Assembly (NCBI RefSeq): GCF_002257665.1
Contig: NZ_MQWB01000001.1
Coordinates: 2,890,619 to 2,954,618 of the forward strand
Length of the DNA stretch: 64,000 bases
Reading direction: 5' to 3'
From: Rubricoccus marinus
GTDB taxonomy: Bacteria > Bacteroidota > Rhodothermia > Rhodothermales > Rubricoccaceae
Below are positions 63,747 to 64,000 of this stretch, in pieces (position 1 is the first letter of the stretch; each line of letters starts with the position of its first letter). Both the position numbers and the translations under genes were made by a program. Under the pieces are notes generated by a model. It made no database searches, was not told the origin of the DNA, and was given only the letters and a program-made list of their open reading frames with translations.

Positions 63747-63788
63747 GGCGGGAGACGCAGAGGCCTCGCGCCAGAGGCCTCCGGCGCG

Positions 63789-63819
63789 TTCCCGCGCGGC
63801 AACCGCGTAGGTACTTTCG
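63789..63819 (+). promoter_or_regulatory. Promoter of the lipoprotein at 63828
   Basis: TTC (63789-63791), 20 bases, TACTTTCG (63812-63819), nine bases before the ATG at 63828. Close to the TTG / TAnnTTTG form, though the -33 element is off by one base and the distance to the start is short. Confidence 0.35.
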
Positions 63820-63827
63820 CGGGCGGT

Positions 63828-64000
63828 ATGAAACGCGCCGCTGTTCTCCTGTGCCTGCTCTCCCTTGCCGCGTGCGGATCGCCCTCGCGCGAGGACGTAG
63901 ACGAGCGGAAGCGCGAGAGCGGGACCCGCGAGTTGAATGGCAAGGTGGGCGTGTTTCTGGACGAGGGCCCGGTCTACTATCGCTACCGTTACCTGCCGGA
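63828..64000 (+). CDS. Lipoprotein, partial at window edge
   Basis: MKRAAVLLCLLSLAAC is a lipoprotein signal with Cys16. The visible mature part (GSPSREDVDERKRESGTREL, then VGVFLDEGPVYYRYRYLP) is charged and has no recognised family. It continues past the edge, downstream of the TonB receptor and perhaps functionally tied to it. Confidence 0.65.
   Translation, partial: MKRAAVLLCLLSLAACGSPSREDVDERKRESGTRELNGKVGVFLDEGPVYYRYRYLP

Overview
The window is about two-thirds GC by eye and reads as chromosomal DNA of a member of the Rhodothermota or a close relative within the wider Bacteroidota group (Salinibacter, Rubricoccus or Rubrivirga type). The reasons are a few promoters of the Bacteroidota form (TTG, about 20 bases, TAnnTTTG), start codons mostly without a Shine-Dalgarno sequence, a type IX secretion sorting domain, a TonB-dependent receptor with an N-terminal carboxypeptidase-regulatory-like domain, many small lipoproteins, and ribosomal proteins carrying acidic or HhH-type extensions. 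The genus is an inference.

Layout. 1-2.2 kb: LexA-like regulator, recO, ComEA-like HhH protein. 2.2-5.1 kb: glycogen synthesis (glgA, glgC). 5.1-9.1 kb: two related lipoproteins, a NarL-type response regulator, pfkA and a DUF1460 lipoprotein. 9.1-17.5 kb: housekeeping genes (aat, biotin carrier, rlmB-type methylase, PLP decarboxylase, lgt, lipoprotein methyltransferase, terC, glycosyltransferase). 17.5-18.5 kb: a gene-poor stretch and a tandem AP2-like protein. 18.6-41.9 kb: one long leftward str-S10-spc-alpha ribosomal cluster from rpsL to rplQ, interrupted between rpmD and rplO by two lipoprotein genes, one of them frameshifted. 42-50 kb: orphan T9SS domain, ftsH, a large TPR-SPOR lipoprotein, pyk. 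50-55 kb: two more response regulators, a DUF2279 protein, a porin and an exported carbonic anhydrase. 55.4-59.8 kb: gyrA, a half-size EamA transporter and an SDR enzyme. 59.8-61.2 kb: a lower-GC patch with a sulfotransferase and an S41 peptidase remnant. 61.4-64 kb: TonB-dependent receptor and the start of another lipoprotein.

The most striking signal is not a gene. The 9-mer CCTCTGGCG and its complement CGCCAGAGG recur well over 100 times, against about one or two expected by chance. They lie in spacers and inside reading frames, and are often fused into perfect palindromes of two geometries: 21 of the 16-bp form CCTCTGGCGCCAGAGG and 13 of the 18-bp form CGCCAGAGGCCTCTGGCG, counted by eye. 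Pairs often sit just behind stop codons. In genes the word is read in several frames, giving peptides such as [17 protein letters not shown] and LWRQR in linkers, tails and signal peptides. It is nearly absent from the most conserved genes and absent from the lower-GC sulfotransferase. This is how DNA uptake sequences (Neisseria, Pasteurellaceae) or the cyanobacterial HIP1 octamer behave. A ComEA-like DNA-binding protein is encoded at 1.6 kb. A candidate DNA uptake sequence of this lineage is the leading hypothesis.

Functionally the genes cover translation (ribosomal cluster, EF-Tu, EF-G, IF-1, Map), protein export and envelope biogenesis (SecY, Lgt, FtsH), central carbon flux (PfkA, Pyk, GlgA, GlgC), DNA maintenance (RecO, GyrA) and surface functions (TonB receptor, porin, lipoproteins). 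No rRNA, tRNA, CRISPR array, insertion sequence or prophage was recognised.
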